Positions 53,977 through 62,350 of a stretch of 64,000 nucleotides of DNA are shown here, piece by piece; positions within the stretch are counted from its first letter, which is position 1; the number at the start of each line of letters is the position of its first letter. Location of the stretch: the NCBI GenBank assembly GCA_024640365.1, contig JAHEFE010000007.1, positions 1-64,000 on the forward strand. The letters are read 5' to 3'. Below the pieces are notes generated by a model. It did no database searches, was not told where the DNA came from, and saw only the letters and a list, made by a program, of their open reading frames with translations. The stretch comes from Woeseiaceae bacterium. Its GTDB lineage: Bacteria; Pseudomonadota; Gammaproteobacteria; Steroidobacterales; Woeseiaceae. A program made the translations under genes and the position numbers.

Positions 53977-54597
53977 TTATGTATTCAGTTTTTTCGCGCT
54001 GCCCCAATAGTTATAAGACAACATGCGAGGGCCGGGGATATACATTTCGTCGCACTCAACACTGAATCCACTATTACGAATCAGCATTGGTATATCCCGG
54101 TTCATATTGCAGCCGCCCGCCACCTTGCCCCATGGTTTGTTCAGCCGATCCTGCCATTTGCGCACGCCCGCATCGGGTGCCCGGCCATGCTCACAAAAGA
54201 GCAGTCGTCCTGCTGGCCGCAACACGCGCCGCATACCCTCCAGAGCATGTTCAACATCCGTGATGGTGCATAAAGTATAGGTAATAAGCACGGTATCGAC
54301 AGAGTTATCGGGCAATGGAATCTCTTCCCCGGGCAAGTGGATAAACTCCAGATTCAGCCCGGTGCCTGCCAACTTTTTACGGGCCTTGCTACGCATTTCA
54401 GCAGAGGGCTCCAGCCCCCAGATTTTGCTTACCTTGGCTGTATCGTACCAGGGCAAATTCAAGCCACTGCCAATACCTATCTCAAGCACCTCACCCATCG
54501 CGAGCGGCACAATTTTTTCGCGCTGCTTGCGCACCGGCTTGCCCGAACAGGCAATATCAATCAATCCCGGCAAAATATGTTTTTCGTACCAGCTCAT
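53977..54597 (-). CDS. Class I SAM-dependent methyltransferase
   Basis: A 206-residue methyltransferase. SAM motif I is VLEIGIGSGLNLPWY (about residues 37-51), motif II-like GLEPSAEMRSKARK (61-74), post-I VDTVLITYTLCTI (about 99-111) and motif III VLRPAGRLLFCEHGRAP. The C-terminal part, starting GGCNMNRDI, resembles METTL7-like small-molecule or lipid methyltransferases. It is in a short leftward group with the GFA gene (7 nt apart); the substrate is unknown. Confidence 0.88.
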   Translation of the reverse strand: MSWYEKHILPGLIDIACSGKPVRKQREKIVPLAMGEVLEIGIGSGLNLPWYDTAKVSKIWGLEPSAEMRSKARKKLAGTGLNLEFIHLPGEEIPLPDNSVDTVLITYTLCTITDVEHALEGMRRVLRPAGRLLFCEHGRAPDAGVRKWQDRLNKPWGKVAGGCNMNRDIPMLIRNSGFSVECDEMYIPGPRMLSYNYWGSAKKLNT

Positions 54598-54634
54598 CGG
54601 CGCGCATCTCTCTGCTGCATGGTCTGCGGGTTGC

Positions 54635-55153
54635 TCACGCGCTCAAAAACTCCGCATCGTAGCCGCGTGCCCGCAACCAGGCCTGCAACGCGGGGCCGGT
54701 ACCGTTCGGCCAGGGCCGCACTTTATGTATTTTGATTTCCCGATACGCGGCCAGCTCAGACTCCTCCAAAGTAATCATCCCTGGCGGCAGGCTCACGTGA
54801 TACACGAGTAATAACTGGTTCATGCGATAAAATGGATACGCGCCGACGAAGCCCTCCAGCCGTCCAGCAAGGCCCACTTCCTCGGTCACCTCGCGCAACA
54901 CCGCATCTTCCGGCGCCTCGCCCGCCTCCAGAAAGCCGCTAATCAGGCCAAACCAATGTTCAGGCCAGCCATGGCTGCGAACTAAAACCAGATGATCATC
55001 GCGTTCTGCAATCGCCGCCACTACCGGGGTCGGGTTGTTCCAGTATACGTAGCCGCAATCATCACTCACACAATAAGCGCGTTCGCGACCCGCGATTTCT
55101 CCACTACCAAGCGACGCTCCGCAGGAAGGACAAAACCGGACTCTCGTGTTCAC
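54635..55153 (-). CDS. Nudix hydrolase with zinc ribbon (NudC-like)
   Basis: A 172-residue protein with an N-terminal zinc ribbon (Cys8, Cys11, Cys28, Cys33) and a Nudix box at residues 73-95: Gly73, Glu79, Arg87-Glu88, Glu91-Glu92 and Gly94 are in place. The pattern resembles NADH pyrophosphatase NudC, but the full NudC N-terminal domain is missing and the protein is much shorter (NudC is about 260), so the substrate is uncertain. The start is GTG 55153. Confidence 0.85.
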   Translation of the reverse strand: MNTRVRFCPSCGASLGSGEIAGRERAYCVSDDCGYVYWNNPTPVVAAIAERDDHLVLVRSHGWPEHWFGLISGFLEAGEAPEDAVLREVTEEVGLAGRLEGFVGAYPFYRMNQLLLVYHVSLPPGMITLEESELAAYREIKIHKVRPWPNGTGPALQAWLRARGYDAEFLSA

Positions 55154-55171
55154 GTTAACCCCGCGTCAGTT

Positions 55172-55978
55172 TTAATCAGCAACAATATCGGGCCCAGCAC
55201 TATTGGCCGGAGCCGGCGGTGGATGTCCGTTCAGATCGTTTATCAAGGGCCGAACCCCAACCAATTGAAAGCCCTCCGCCTCGAGTTGGGGTAGCTCTCT
55301 TTCAAGAACATCCAACGTAGCAGCATATGGATGACCTATACCAACGGCAACACCGTTCTTCCGCGCCAACTTTTTAAGCCGCTCGAACTCTTTGCCTATT
55401 GCCTCTGGACTCGGGTCGCTATCAAGAAAAACATCTCGCTTAATAGCTGGCACAGCATTTTCATGAGCCAGCTGCAGCGCAACACTCTGAGGCGTCGTAT
55501 AGCTGTCCAGAAAAAACAGATTGCCTCGCAAATGAATCTCTTCCATCAGCCACTGCATGTGGCCAGGATGGCGAGTCAACAAACTGCCGCGGTGATTGTT
55601 AATGCCAACAACATACGGAACCGAAGCAAGATTGCTGGCAAGCGTTGCCGCCAGTTCGCGATGCGTCATTTCAATGTCTATGTTGCCCGGATCACTGACG
55701 CCGACGCTAGTCATCGGCTGCAGTGGCTGGTGTAACAACACGTCTTTGCCCGCTGCATGCGCGAGCTCTGCAAGGGCTACCGCGTGCGGCGTTTTTGGCA
55801 ACACCGCAAAAGACAGCGGGCCAGGTAAATTGATGGCGCGTTTGCCAGCGTCATACCGATAGCCAAGATCATCGATAATGATGGCGATGCGCGGTAGTTC
55901 GGCGCGACATGGCGGCGCTACGAGTATTGCCAACAAGAGGGCGCCACAAACAAGCCAACGAGCTCCCGCCTGGGTCAC
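55172..55978 (-). CDS. yibQ: Divergent polysaccharide deacetylase family protein (YibQ)
   Basis: A 268-residue exported protein; the signal peptide ends near RAEL (residue 27). PRIAIIIDDLGYRYDAGKRAI carries the metal-binding Asp pair, LLHQPLQP and INNHRGSLLT the histidines, and GHPYAATLDVLERELP is the last conserved block, all as in the YibQ (PF04748) family. Activity on envelope glycans is suspected but not shown. Overlaps ctpA by 4 nt and belongs to the envC-ctpA-yibQ operon. Confidence 0.9.
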   Translation of the reverse strand: MTQAGARWLVCGALLLAILVAPPCRAELPRIAIIIDDLGYRYDAGKRAINLPGPLSFAVLPKTPHAVALAELAHAAGKDVLLHQPLQPMTSVGVSDPGNIDIEMTHRELAATLASNLASVPYVVGINNHRGSLLTRHPGHMQWLMEEIHLRGNLFFLDSYTTPQSVALQLAHENAVPAIKRDVFLDSDPSPEAIGKEFERLKKLARKNGVAVGIGHPYAATLDVLERELPQLEAEGFQLVGVRPLINDLNGHPPPAPANSAGPDIVAD

Positions 55979-57204
55979 TCCGCGCCGCTCTGCACGAGAT
56001 GATGGTCCTGTAGTTGGCGCATGGCCGTCTGCAGTTGAATGTCTGTTGCGGGGTCGGCCGGTGTAGCAACTCTGAAGTGATAGCGGTTGCCGGTCGCCTC
56101 GACGACCACGTCAGGCGTTATGCCGGTCTCATTAATGGACCTTCCGGATGGCGTAAAATAGCGTGACGTGGTCAGTTTAATAGCGCGACCATTCGCCAGC
56201 GGCATGACCGTTTGTACGACGCCCTTGCCGTAAGTTTGCGTCCCCAATATTGTGGCCCGATGATTGTCCTGCAAAGCGCCCGCGACTATCTCTGACGCCG
56301 ACGCTGACTCACCATTCACCAAAACAACCAAGGGCGCACCATGCAAGATATCGCCAAGCTGCGCGTCATGGGTAAAGCGCGCCTCTTCGGTTCGTCCCTT
56401 GCCGCTCACAATATTGCCGGCATCGAGAAACAGATCCGATGTGGCCACGGCCGCCTCTAGCACGCCGCCCGGGTTATTGCGTAAATCGAGAACCAGCCCG
56501 TCGACAGGGGTTGCGGACGAGTCCTGCAGACCCCGAATCGCTGTTTCAAGCTGGTCCGCAGTGGCGTCATTAAATTGGCTGATTCTGGAGTACAGAAGGC
56601 CGGGCCGGAGCAACTGGGCGGTAACGCTTGTTACCACTATGTGCTCGCGAGTTAACGCAAACTCCAGCGGCGCCGACTCATGTTCGCGCAGCACTTCGAC
56701 TCTGACTGTGGAGCCCGGGTTACCGCGCAAGCGACTAACTGCGGAAGCAATATCCCCCGCATCCAGACCCTGACCATTAATGCCAATAATAATATCGCCT
56801 GAAATAACTCCGGCACGCTCGCCAGGAGAGTCGGCAATAGGCGCAAGAACGGTCACCGCACCAGCACGCAGCCCGACCTCTAGACCGACACCGGTGTAGC
56901 TGCCGCTCGCACCAATACGAATCTCTTTGTACTCTCCGGCGTCCAGAAACTGCGAGTGGGGATCGAGGCCGGCAATCATTCCGCGAATCGCACTATCCAG
57001 CAGGACATCCGAGTCCACTGGCTCAACGTAGTCTTGTCTTACTCGCTGCATGACCTCAGCAAGTTGGCTGAGCTGCGCCGGCGTTAACCCATAAACCTGC
57101 TGCTGAGGCTTCCTGTCCGCAAGCAAGCCGCCGCCGAGCGACAAGGCAAAGCCCATGGCCGTGCCAATCGCGAGAACCAGCAACCCTCTGGTTTTCAATG
57201 ACAT
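55975..57204 (-). CDS. ctpA: Carboxy-terminal processing protease (S41)
   Basis: Periplasmic tail-specific protease, 409 residues. One N-terminal signal anchor (about 5-27) is followed by a PDZ domain (about 95-180) and the S41 catalytic domain. The Ser-Lys dyad is Ser302 in ESASASEI and Lys327 in TYGKGVVQ. The C-terminal residues ENQ-like NHLVQSGAE tail is polar. In the envC operon it may limit cell-wall hydrolases, as CtpA does in Pseudomonas. Confidence 0.94.
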   Translation of the reverse strand: MSLKTRGLLVLAIGTAMGFALSLGGGLLADRKPQQQVYGLTPAQLSQLAEVMQRVRQDYVEPVDSDVLLDSAIRGMIAGLDPHSQFLDAGEYKEIRIGASGSYTGVGLEVGLRAGAVTVLAPIADSPGERAGVISGDIIIGINGQGLDAGDIASAVSRLRGNPGSTVRVEVLREHESAPLEFALTREHIVVTSVTAQLLRPGLLYSRISQFNDATADQLETAIRGLQDSSATPVDGLVLDLRNNPGGVLEAAVATSDLFLDAGNIVSGKGRTEEARFTHDAQLGDILHGAPLVVLVNGESASASEIVAGALQDNHRATILGTQTYGKGVVQTVMPLANGRAIKLTTSRYFTPSGRSINETGITPDVVVEATGNRYHFRVATPADPATDIQLQTAMRQLQDHHLVQSGAE

Positions 57205-57292
57205 AACGGGTCCCTTGCGCTGCTATGTAGGGGTCGAATCTGACGAACGACGATATCACAAGCGGCCGATGCGGTCGTGCGCTGCCTCACGA

Positions 57293-58459
57293 TTATTGGC
57301 CTTTTGGTTTGCGTGTGATCCAGGTGCGCGGATTGATTGGCGTCGCCCCCTGTCGCAGCTCGAAGTAGAGGCTCGTTCGTAACTGTCCGCCGCTATCGCC
57401 GACTGTTGCTATCACTTCACCGGGAGCAACCCAGTCGCCATTATTCTTTAACAGTGTGTCGTTATGGCCATACAGACTCATGTAACCCTCGCCGTGATCA
57501 ACGATTATCAGCAAACCAAGACCCGCCAGCCAATCAGCGAAAACAACGCGGCCGTGATAAAGCGAATGCACTTCACGCCCACGCGGCGCTGCAAGAACTA
57601 CACCGTTCCACTTTAGCCCGCCGCTAGCGCGCGGCTGTCCGAAGTCGTGCAACAACTCTCCCGCCAGCGGCCAGGTCAATCGGCCCTTGTGACTTGTAAA
57701 CGGGTCATCGGACGCGACCGGATAGTCGGCCATGATATCACCCAGCCCGGCAAGCAAATTAGCCAAGTCTTTTTCCTGTTGCTGCAGCCGCTCAATTTCG
57801 CCGCCTTCCTGACGGATTTTTTGTTGCAATGACGCAAGGCGGTCACGGCGTTGCTTCAAGCCCTTATCGAGCTCCGCAACCTTGGCGCGCCGCTCATCCA
57901 CCAGCGCTGCCAGACGTTCCTCTTCATCTGCAGCAGCAACCCTGAGCTTGGCAAGCTCGGCAATACTTGTCGTTACCGCCTTAATGTTATCGCCGCGATA
58001 ACGGCTCAAATATTCGTAGTAACGCATCATGCGCCCGAGCATTGCCGGGTCCTGCTGATTTAACAGCAACTTCATGCGCTCCTGATTACCACTGGTATAT
58101 GCCGCGCGCACCTGTGCGGCAAGCAGTTGCACTTCTTTTTCCAGCGCTGCCTCCCGGCTTACGAGCTCTTTTTCCAGCGCCGCCTTTTTCGTCCGGCTCT
58201 TTTTTTGGTCTGCCTCTATGGCCGCCAACTCGCTGCGCGTGATTGCCAGTTGCTTTTCATCCTTGCCCAGCTCCGCCCCCAGCGAGTCGCGCTGAGCCGC
58301 GCGGGAATCCATGCTGCGCTTTAGGCCGCTGATTCGATCTCGAACCTGCTCCAGCTCCTGCTCTTTGGCGCGCGCGGATGCGCTATCTTGCGCGCCCAGG
58401 GCGATACCGCTAAATAGCGCCAGAACGAGGAGGGGCCAGAACCGTAATTGTTGCTTCAT
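57293..58459 (-). CDS. envC: EnvC-type murein hydrolase activator (LytM domain)
   Basis: Periplasmic division factor of 388 residues. After a signal peptide (ending near LGAQ, residue 24) comes coiled coil (about 28-120 and 165-250) and a C-terminal LytM/M23 domain (about 265-388). The usual zinc ligands are missing: the H-x-G-x-x-D site reads KWNGVVL and the final H-x-H site reads LYFEL, so it should activate amidases rather than cut the wall, as E. coli EnvC does. It is first in envC-ctpA-yibQ. Confidence 0.92.
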   Translation of the reverse strand: MKQQLRFWPLLVLALFSGIALGAQDSASARAKEQELEQVRDRISGLKRSMDSRAAQRDSLGAELGKDEKQLAITRSELAAIEADQKKSRTKKAALEKELVSREAALEKEVQLLAAQVRAAYTSGNQERMKLLLNQQDPAMLGRMMRYYEYLSRYRGDNIKAVTTSIAELAKLRVAAADEEERLAALVDERRAKVAELDKGLKQRRDRLASLQQKIRQEGGEIERLQQQEKDLANLLAGLGDIMADYPVASDDPFTSHKGRLTWPLAGELLHDFGQPRASGGLKWNGVVLAAPRGREVHSLYHGRVVFADWLAGLGLLIIVDHGEGYMSLYGHNDTLLKNNGDWVAPGEVIATVGDSGGQLRTSLYFELRQGATPINPRTWITRKPKGQ

Positions 58460-58506
58460 AGGGCGCCAAGTTTAGATGCTTTGTCGCCTGCGACCAAAGG
58501 GATAGT

Positions 58507-58545
58507 TGAAAAAGCCCCTAAACCGTCGATTTTGGGGGCGTTTTC
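58507..58545 (-). terminator. Possible leftward terminator in the envC/rhodanese gap
   Basis: GCCCC and GGGGC with A/T-rich extensions form an imperfect stem of about 10 bp around a 10-nt loop. On the minus strand it is followed by T5. Only envC lies to its left on that strand, so it would either attenuate envC or be the remnant of a lost upstream gene; in relatives a phosphoglycerate mutase gene sits here. Confidence 0.35.
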
Positions 58546-58630
58546 TGAGCCGCTCCACTGGTATACTTTGCAGCCGGAACAAACCCAGCAACAAAAGCCG
58601 CCGGACTTCGCTCGGCGCAATAAAGGACTT

Positions 58631-59074
58631 ATGGATACGTATTTAGAGTTTGCCAACAAACATACCCTGTTGGTTGTAGGGCTGTTTCTCAGCTTCTTTT
58701 TTCTGGTTTTCAGCGAGCTTCGCCGCAAGGCAATGGGTACCATCAATCTTGAACCGCCGGATGCAGTGAAGCTGATCAATGCCGACGCTAAGGTTATTGA
58801 TCTGCGCACCCAGGAGGTTTTCGCACGCGGCCACATTGTAAATGCGCAGAACATACCGATGGCCGATCTCGACACGCATCGTGACGACCTTGAAAAGCTT
58901 AAAGACAAACCGATCCTGCTTGCCTGCGAGAATGGCATTACCTCAACCAAGGCGGTCAACTCACTGCGAAAGTCAGGCTTCGAGAACGTTTATGGATTGC
59001 GCGGCGGCCTGACCAATTGGACACAAGCGGGCCTACCGCTCGTTGGCGGCAAGAAAAAATCAAAGAAAAAATAA
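58631..59074 (+). CDS. yibN: Rhodanese-like protein (YibN type)
   Basis: A 147-residue membrane-anchored rhodanese. One N-terminal span (about 11-29), then a single rhodanese domain whose active cysteine is Cys99 in LLACENGITS. A Lys-rich C-terminus (GGKKKSKKK) ends it. ATG 58631 has AAAGGA 5 nt upstream. The yibN-grxC-secB-gpsA-trmL order matches E. coli. Confidence 0.93.
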   Translation: MDTYLEFANKHTLLVVGLFLSFFFLVFSELRRKAMGTINLEPPDAVKLINADAKVIDLRTQEVFARGHIVNAQNIPMADLDTHRDDLEKLKDKPILLACENGITSTKAVNSLRKSGFENVYGLRGGLTNWTQAGLPLVGGKKKSKKK

Positions 59075-59105
59075 TTTCAGTCATCTTTTAGAAGCGTATC
59101 CAAAA

Positions 59106-59363
59106 ATGTCACCGCGCGTCGTATTGTATGGAACACCGTTTTGTAATCACTGCGTTTCCGCTCGCATGTTGCTTGAAAGTAAGGATGTAGTATTCGAGGA
59201 TATCAATGTAATGATGACCCCGGGCGCACGGCAGGATATGGAATTAAAAAGCGGCCGCCGAACGGTGCCGCAAATTTTCATCGATGACGAACACATCGGT
59301 GGTAACGAGGAGTTGAGAGCCCTGGATGTTGCCGGAGACCTCAACAAGAAGCTGGGCCTTTAG
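59106..59363 (+). CDS. grxC: Glutaredoxin 3 with CNHC active site
   Basis: An 85-residue glutaredoxin. The active site is Cys13-Asn-His-Cys16 rather than the usual CPYC. The other family marks, the TVPQIFIDDEHIGG cis-Pro loop and the GGNEEL end, are normal. Gene and neighbours are otherwise as in E. coli. The swapped Pro-Tyr pair could change redox potential or allow cluster binding. Confidence 0.92.
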   Translation: MSPRVVLYGTPFCNHCVSARMLLESKDVVFEDINVMMTPGARQDMELKSGRRTVPQIFIDDEHIGGNEELRALDVAGDLNKKLGL

Positions 59364-59400
59364 GGGCTTGGTCACATATTAATCTGACAGGTAAAAACCA

Positions 59401-59871
59401 ATGACCGAAGAAGCCGCAAATACCGCGGAACGCCAGATAGGCATTCAAAAGATTTACGTAAAAGACTTTTCCTTTGAGTCTCCACAAAGCCCCGACGTCT
59501 TTTCGGCTGGCGACTGGAAGCCACAGACCAACTTGAATTTAAGCAGCTCTCACTCGTCAATCAGTGACAACCTGTTTGAGGTACTGCTCACAATTACGAT
59601 CCAGGCTGAACAGAACGAAAAAACCATGTTTTTAATCGAAATTCAGCAGGCAGGTTTGTTCCATATTGCTGGTTACGCGCCTGAAGAGTTTGCCGCTATT
59701 GTCGGCAGCTTCTGCCCAAGCATTCTGTTTCCGTATGCACGCGAAGCGATTGCTTCAATAATTTCTCGCGGCGGGTTCCCCGAGTTCTTGTTACAGCCAA
59801 TCAACTTCGACGCCTTGTATGCACAAAGCAAGACCCAGGCAAACGGCGAAACACCTGCAGAGACGCACTAG
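59401..59871 (+). CDS. secB: Protein-export chaperone SecB
   Basis: Cytosolic tetrameric chaperone, 156 residues, that keeps precursors unfolded for SecA. IQKIYVKDFSFESPQSPDVF and AGLFHIAGYAPEE in the middle, LFPYAREAIASIISRGGFPEFLLQPINFDALY near the C-terminus are all family signatures. It stands in its conserved place between grxC and gpsA, 37 nt after grxC and 5 nt before gpsA. Confidence 0.96.
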   Translation: MTEEAANTAERQIGIQKIYVKDFSFESPQSPDVFSAGDWKPQTNLNLSSSHSSISDNLFEVLLTITIQAEQNEKTMFLIEIQQAGLFHIAGYAPEEFAAIVGSFCPSILFPYAREAIASIISRGGFPEFLLQPINFDALYAQSKTQANGETPAETH

Positions 59872-59876
59872 CAACC

Positions 59877-60899
59877 GTGGCCGGCGCAGCTCCAATTGCA
59901 ATTATCGGTGCAGGCTCCTGGGGCACTGCGCTGGCACTGCAGTTCGCGCGTAACGGTCGGTCGGTCAGGTTGTGGGGGCGAGATGCGACACAGGTGCAGT
60001 CCATGCATCGTGACCGGGTAAACCAGCGCTATCTTCCGGGCGCGCCCTTCCCCGATTCGTTGCACGTCGAAGCGCGAGTGGCCGACGCAGTAAAGGGCGC
60101 CCAGGATATTCTGATTGCAGTCCCCAGCCACGCCTTTCGTGAAATCATGCTGCGCCTGAAGCCATTGCTGGATAGCTCAACCCGAATCGCCTGGGCAACC
60201 AAAGGGTTTGAGTTGCGCAGTGGCAAGTTGCCGCACCAGGTGGCCACAGAAGTGCTGGGCGGTCGCCACGCAATGGCGGTCCTGTCTGGGCCGACGTTTG
60301 CCAAGGAGGTCGGGGCGGGGCTTCCGACAGCTCTTACGATAGCCGCCAATGATGACGAATTTGCACGAGACCTGGCCGAAACGCTCTCCTCTGAAAACTT
60401 TCGCGCTTATACATCAGGCGACATGGTTGGCGTGGAGGTCGGTGGCGCCGTAAAAAATGTATTGGCGATTGGTGCCGGTCTTGCGGACGGGCTGGGCTTT
60501 GGCGCCAACACGCGGATTGCAATGATAAGTCGCGGCCTTGCGGAAATGACTCGACTCGGTCTTGCGCTGGGCGCAAATAAGGAAACTTTCAGCGGCCTTG
60601 CCGGAATGGGTGACCTTGTGCTGACCTGTACTGACTCTTTATCGCGCAATCGGCGCATGGGATTGGCGCTTGCGAGTGGCAAGACTATCGCAGAAGCCCA
60701 GGAAGAAATTCAGCAGGTAGTCGAGGGCGTGCTTGCGGCAGAGGCCGTTCACGAGGTTGCGCAGCAACTCAACGTTGAGATGCCCATTTGCGAAGAAATC
60801 TATCGGATTCTTTATCAGTCAGTCCCGCCACATGAAGCGGTGCGTAACTTGATGACCCGCGCACTCGGGGCCGAGCAGGTTCAGCATAAGGGCGCCTAG
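59877..60899 (+). CDS. gpsA: Glycerol-3-phosphate dehydrogenase [NAD(P)+]
   Basis: Cytosolic enzyme of 340 residues that makes glycerol-3-phosphate for phospholipids. The Rossmann motif IIGAGSWGTALA is at 8-19, the segment ATKGFELRSGK near 108-118, and the catalytic Lys in GGAVKNVLAIGAGLADGL is near 195-212. The start is GTG 59877, as no better start lies between here and the secB stop. The gene ends at TAG within a CTAG shared with the convergent trmL. Confidence 0.95.
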   Translation: MAGAAPIAIIGAGSWGTALALQFARNGRSVRLWGRDATQVQSMHRDRVNQRYLPGAPFPDSLHVEARVADAVKGAQDILIAVPSHAFREIMLRLKPLLDSSTRIAWATKGFELRSGKLPHQVATEVLGGRHAMAVLSGPTFAKEVGAGLPTALTIAANDDEFARDLAETLSSENFRAYTSGDMVGVEVGGAVKNVLAIGAGLADGLGFGANTRIAMISRGLAEMTRLGLALGANKETFSGLAGMGDLVLTCTDSLSRNRRMGLALASGKTIAEAQEEIQQVVEGVLAAEAVHEVAQQLNVEMPICEEIYRILYQSVPPHEAVRNLMTRALGAEQVQHKGA

Positions 60900-60908
60900 A
60901 CAGCGCCC
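60890..60908. repeat. Inverted repeat spanning both stops of gpsA and trmL
   Basis: GGGCGC (60890-60895) and GCGCCC (60903-60908) form a 6-bp stem whose 7-nt loop, CTAGACA, contains both stop codons: the palindrome CTAG supplies TAG to gpsA on one strand and to trmL on the other. No U-tract follows on either side. Confidence 0.5.
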
Positions 60909-61360
60909 CGAAACTCGTTTTGGCGCCACGCCTCATAAACAAGTATCGCGGCAGCGTTTGACAGATTCAGACTGCGACTATTGGCCTGCATCGGAATGCG
61001 CAGCCGGCGCTCTTCCGGAACGCTTTCCAGGATCGCTTTAGGCAGGCCGCGCGTCTCTGGCCCAAACAAAAACGCGTCGCCGGCCATATAGACTGGCGAC
61101 GTGTGCGATGTGCGCCCACGAGTGCTGATGGCAAATACTCGCGGCTGACTCAGCGCCACCATGCAGTCATCCAGGTTGGCATGCGTGCACACGTCTGCAA
61201 ACTCCCGATAATCCAGGCCGGCACGCTTCAGTCGCGGTTCGTCGAGTTCAAAGCCTAGCGGCTCAACAAGGTGGAGGCTGGTGCCGGTATTGGCGCAAAG
61301 GCGTATGATGTTACCGGTGTTGGGCGGAATTTCCGGCTCATAAAGAATAATATTGAACAT
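60896..61360 (-). CDS. trmL: tRNA (cytidine/uridine-2'-O-)-methyltransferase TrmL
   Basis: SPOUT methyltransferase (154 residues) that modifies the wobble base of tRNA-Leu. The N-terminal MFNIILYEPEIPPNTGNIIRLCANTG and the C-terminal knot LNLSNAAAILVYEAWR are family hallmarks; FGPETRGLPKAI supplies the SAM site. ATG 61360 is preferred over the GTG 2 codons upstream. It converges on gpsA with overlapping stop codons. Confidence 0.94.
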   Translation of the reverse strand: MFNIILYEPEIPPNTGNIIRLCANTGTSLHLVEPLGFELDEPRLKRAGLDYREFADVCTHANLDDCMVALSQPRVFAISTRGRTSHTSPVYMAGDAFLFGPETRGLPKAILESVPEERRLRIPMQANSRSLNLSNAAAILVYEAWRQNEFRGAV

Positions 61361-61411
61361 GGTCACGCTATCATCGCACGCCGCCGCCAGGCAGCAAACA
61401 TACTTTATTTA

Positions 61412-62350
61412 ATGACTAAAGATATTTTAAAAACCGAGTTCTGTGGGCTTACTCTGAACTCGCCGATCGTTCTTTTATCCGGCTGCGTCGGATTTGGTGA
61501 GGAATATACCCGTATTGAGGGGTTCTCAAACCGAGACGTTGGCGCCATCGTGCTCAAAGGGACTACGCGTGAGCCGCGGCTGGGCAACCCACCACACCGG
61601 GTTTACGAGACCCCAATGGGCATGCTTAATGCGATTGGCCTGCAGAATCCCGGTGTTGATATCGTCGTCGACAAGATTTTGCCCTCACTGGATTTTTCCG
61701 AAACGCGTTTTTTCGCCAACGTCTGCGGCTCAACCGTTGAGGACTATGCCGAGGTTACGCGGCGCTTTGATGATTCGCCCATTGATGCGATAGAAATAAA
61801 TATTTCCTGCCCGAACATCAAGGAAGGCGGCGTCGCTTTTGGTAACGACCCCGACATGTCGGCGCGCGTTGTGGCTGCCTGCAGAAAGCAGACCAACAAA
61901 CCAATCATTACCAAGTTGTCGCCCAACCAGACTGATATCAAAAACAGTGCACGCCGTTGCATAGAAGCCGGCAGTGACGGATTAGCCGTCATCAACACAA
62001 TGATGGGCATGGCAATAGATGTTGAGAGCCGCACGCCGATTATCGGCAACGTGCAGGGCGGCTTATCGGGGCCGGCCATCAAGCCGATTGCGCTGCTTAA
62101 AGTTCGCCAGGTATACGAGATCGCCGGACCGTTGGGGATACCTATAATTGGCCAGGGTGGAATTACCAGCGCTCATGATGCGCTGGAGTTTTTGATCGCC
62201 GGTGCGACCACGGTCGGGGTGGGCACCGCGTTATTTTACGAACCTCTAATCTGCCACCAAATCAATGCTGGCATCGCTGAGTACCTCGGACGCCATGGCT
62301 TGGCCTCGACGGCAGAGTTAACGGGCAGCCTGCTTGTTAACAAACGTTAA
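61412..62350 (+). CDS. pyrD: Dihydroorotate dehydrogenase, class 1B-like (catalytic subunit)
   Basis: FMN enzyme of pyrimidine synthesis, 312 residues. The catalytic base Cys133 in NISCPN marks class 1 (soluble), not the membrane-bound class 2 with Ser found in most gammaproteobacteria. GNPPHRVYETPMGMLNAIGLQNPG is the class 1B signature region (about 58-81). The FeS-flavin partner PyrK, which passes electrons to NAD, is not adjacent. The ATG at 61412 is 51 nt from the divergent trmL start. Confidence 0.88.
   Translation: MTKDILKTEFCGLTLNSPIVLLSGCVGFGEEYTRIEGFSNRDVGAIVLKGTTREPRLGNPPHRVYETPMGMLNAIGLQNPGVDIVVDKILPSLDFSETRFFANVCGSTVEDYAEVTRRFDDSPIDAIEINISCPNIKEGGVAFGNDPDMSARVVAACRKQTNKPIITKLSPNQTDIKNSARRCIEAGSDGLAVINTMMGMAIDVESRTPIIGNVQGGLSGPAIKPIALLKVRQVYEIAGPLGIPIIGQGGITSAHDALEFLIAGATTVGVGTALFYEPLICHQINAGIAEYLGRHGLASTAELTGSLLVNKR

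Noticed and set aside
54635-55153. Full NADH pyrophosphatase NudC
   Set aside because: It is about 90 residues too short, lacking the NudC N-terminal domain; only zinc ribbon plus Nudix box remain.
57293-58459. Active M23 endopeptidase
   Set aside because: Zinc-ligand positions of the LytM domain are replaced, so an EnvC-type activator fits better.
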